Position numbers and translations under genes: made by a program
Notes under the pieces: generated by a model
What the model saw: the letters and a program-made list of their open reading frames with translations, nothing else
Told to the model about the DNA's origin: nothing
Databases searched by the model: none
NCBI RefSeq assembly: GCF_014650055.1
Contig: NZ_BMUF01000002.1
Span: forward strand, 248,001 to 312,000
Direction: 5' to 3'
Source: Streptomyces malachitofuscus
Lineage (GTDB): Bacteria > Actinomycetota > Actinomycetes > Streptomycetales > Streptomycetaceae
Length of the DNA stretch: 64,000 nucleotides
In this document: piece by piece, positions 62,912 to 64,000 of the stretch
How positions within the stretch are numbered: the first letter of the stretch is position 1
Layout of the letters: each line of letters starts with the position of its first letter

Positions 62912-63832
62912 GTGGATTCCGAGTCCACCGTCACCACTTGCTACCGCCATCCCGAGGTGGAGTGCCACGTCCGCTGCACGCGCTGCGAGCGGTACATCTG
63001 CCCCGACTGCATGCGGGAGGCGGCCGTGGGCCACCAGTGCCCCGAGTGCGTGAAGGAGGGCGCGCGCTCGGTACGCCGGGCCCGCACCGTGGTGGGCGGC
63101 ACCGTGTCGGCGGTGCCCGTGGTGACGTATGTGCTGATCGCCCTCAATGTGCTGGTGTATCTGGCGGAGTTGGTGCGGCCGGAGATCGTGGACCGGTTCG
63201 CGATGGTGGGCGCGGGGCTGCTGGGACCGGACGGCGAGCACTATGTGTGGGTCGACCCGTACCCCGGGGGCTTCACCCCCGAGGGGGTGGTGGACGGGGA
63301 GTGGTACCGGCTGCTGACCGGGGCGTTCCTGCATCTGCCGCCCACGGAGGGGACGTTCGGTGTCCTGCACATCGTGATGAACATGGTGGCGCTGTGGAAT
63401 CTGGGCCGGCTCGTGGAGCCGATGCTGGGCCGGGTGCACCATCTCGCCCTGTATCTGCTGTCGGCGCTGGGCGGTTCGGTGCTGGTGCTGCTCGTCGCGC
63501 CCGGGGACGCCGTGGTCGGCGCGTCCGGTGCGATCTTCGGCGTGGGGGCCGCGTACTACGTCGTGGCACGGCGCGTCGGCGCCGACCTGGGCCAGGTCAA
63601 CCGGTTCATGGCGGGGCTGCTGCTGTGGCTGGTGATCTCCGCGGTCGTCACGTCCTGGGAGGGCCATCTCGGCGGGCTGCTGGCGGGCGGTGCGGTGGCG
63701 CTGGTCTTCGCCTACGTCCCCCGAGGCAGGCACCGGGTGCTGATCCAGGCGGCGGCCTGTGCCGCCCTGCTGGGCCTGCTGGCCGTGCTGGCCCTGGGGA
63801 AGGCCGCGGCGCTGGGCAACGGCGCTGTCTGA
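62912..63832 (+). CDS. rhomboid-family intramembrane serine protease with zinc-finger N-terminus
   Basis: 306 residues from GTG 62912. The N-terminal 60 residues hold a B-box-like zinc finger (CYRHPEVECHVRCTRCERYICPDCM and HQCPECV). A rhomboid domain follows with six or so helices, the catalytic Ser in VVGASGAIFGV and the catalytic His in SWEGHLGGLLAG, after HIVMNMVALWNLGRL. It cleaves membrane proteins within the bilayer. The zinc finger probably sits in the cytoplasm, and its partner is unknown. The preceding GAGGAGCC is a good ribosome-binding site. Confidence 0.92.
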   Translation: MDSESTVTTCYRHPEVECHVRCTRCERYICPDCMREAAVGHQCPECVKEGARSVRRARTVVGGTVSAVPVVTYVLIALNVLVYLAELVRPEIVDRFAMVGAGLLGPDGEHYVWVDPYPGGFTPEGVVDGEWYRLLTGAFLHLPPTEGTFGVLHIVMNMVALWNLGRLVEPMLGRVHHLALYLLSALGGSVLVLLVAPGDAVVGASGAIFGVGAAYYVVARRVGADLGQVNRFMAGLLLWLVISAVVTSWEGHLGGLLAGGAVALVFAYVPRGRHRVLIQAAACAALLGLLAVLALGKAAALGNGAV

Positions 63833-63857
63833 ACCGTCTGTTTCGTACGCTTGCCCC

Positions 63858-64000
63858 ATGAAACGTGCCCTGCTCGCGACCCTGTCCGTCGTCGCTCTCG
63901 CGGTGACGGGCTGCTCGTCCACCGACTCACCCGCGCCCGCGAAGAAGGAGAAGGCGGCGGGTCTGGCCGGCCCCGCCAAGAAGGAGCTCGCGCAGCAGAT
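63858..64000 (+). CDS. putative lipoprotein, 3' end beyond the window
   Basis: From ATG 63858, about 47 codons are visible. The N-terminus (MKRALLATLSVVALAVTGC) is a lipoprotein signal peptide with a lipobox VTGC. After it the sequence is Ser/Pro/Lys-rich (SSTDSPAPAKKEKAAG), an extracytoplasmic linker. Nothing can be said about the mature domain. The frame runs off the window. Confidence 0.6.
   Translation, partial: MKRALLATLSVVALAVTGCSSTDSPAPAKKEKAAGLAGPAKKELAQQ

Overview
This is high-GC actinobacterial DNA, almost certainly a Streptomyces chromosome. GC is strongly biased to third codon positions, GTG (and one TTG) starts are common, genes are coupled by ATGA/GTGA overlaps, TTA codons are rare, and many genes belong to Streptomyces families (DUF6343, SAV_915-like, DUF4184, long LivM, SARP). 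I identified genes from motifs read in the sequence and from remembered family knowledge. No database search was run.

Layout. 1-8.2 kb: small housekeeping genes (zinc alcohol dehydrogenase, RidA, GNAT, uracil-DNA glycosylase, S4 protein followed by a 116-bp tandem repeat, DoxX, methyltransferase, TPR protein, coaE, PAC2). 8.4-14.1 kb: rpsA with a clear promoter, a methyltransferase with a puzzling start, and an HrpB helicase carrying an in-frame 37-residue tandem repeat. 14.1-26.4 kb: secreted transglycosylase, DUF4184 protein, a TetR/alcohol dehydrogenase divergent pair, polA, a molybdopterin oxidoreductase, a thioesterase and two small envelope proteins. 26.7-32.4 kb: the branched-chain amino acid operon livK-livHMGF. 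32.5-34.9 kb: an ANTAR response regulator, a tRNA with anticodon CAA, and pyruvate kinase.

The most interesting part is a compact biosynthetic cluster at about 35.1-52.4 kb, between pyk and a secreted 5'-nucleotidase gene. It encodes a C7N-type aldolase and a 3-dehydroquinate-synthase-II-like cyclase (3-amino-4-hydroxybenzoate, 3,4-AHBA), an aromatic amino acid ammonia-lyase, a phenylacetate-CoA-ligase-like adenylating enzyme, DAHP synthase and prephenate dehydrogenase (tyrosine supply), UbiX/UbiD (prenyl-FMN decarboxylation of p-coumarate to 4-vinylphenol), a tyrosinase-like copper oxidase with its caddie protein, a BBE-type flavin oxidase, an MFS exporter, and LuxR, SARP and MarR regulators. 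This set matches, from memory, the published bagremycin (bag) and ferroverdin (fev) logic: an ester of 3,4-AHBA with 4-vinylphenol, with the amino group oxidised to nitroso to make an iron chelator. The system is therefore probably not new in kind. The flavin oxidase and the SAV_915-like protein are the least explained members. TTA codons in the SARP gene and in the ammonia-lyase gene suggest bldA control.

52.5-64 kb: secreted nucleotidase, a two-gene siderophore-type pair (PLP decarboxylase plus N-hydroxylase, with no NIS synthetase in view), pepN, a response regulator, chorismate mutase, an HEXXH protein, a VWA protein, a rhomboid protease and the start of a lipoprotein gene. No transposase, integrase, phage gene or CRISPR array was seen.
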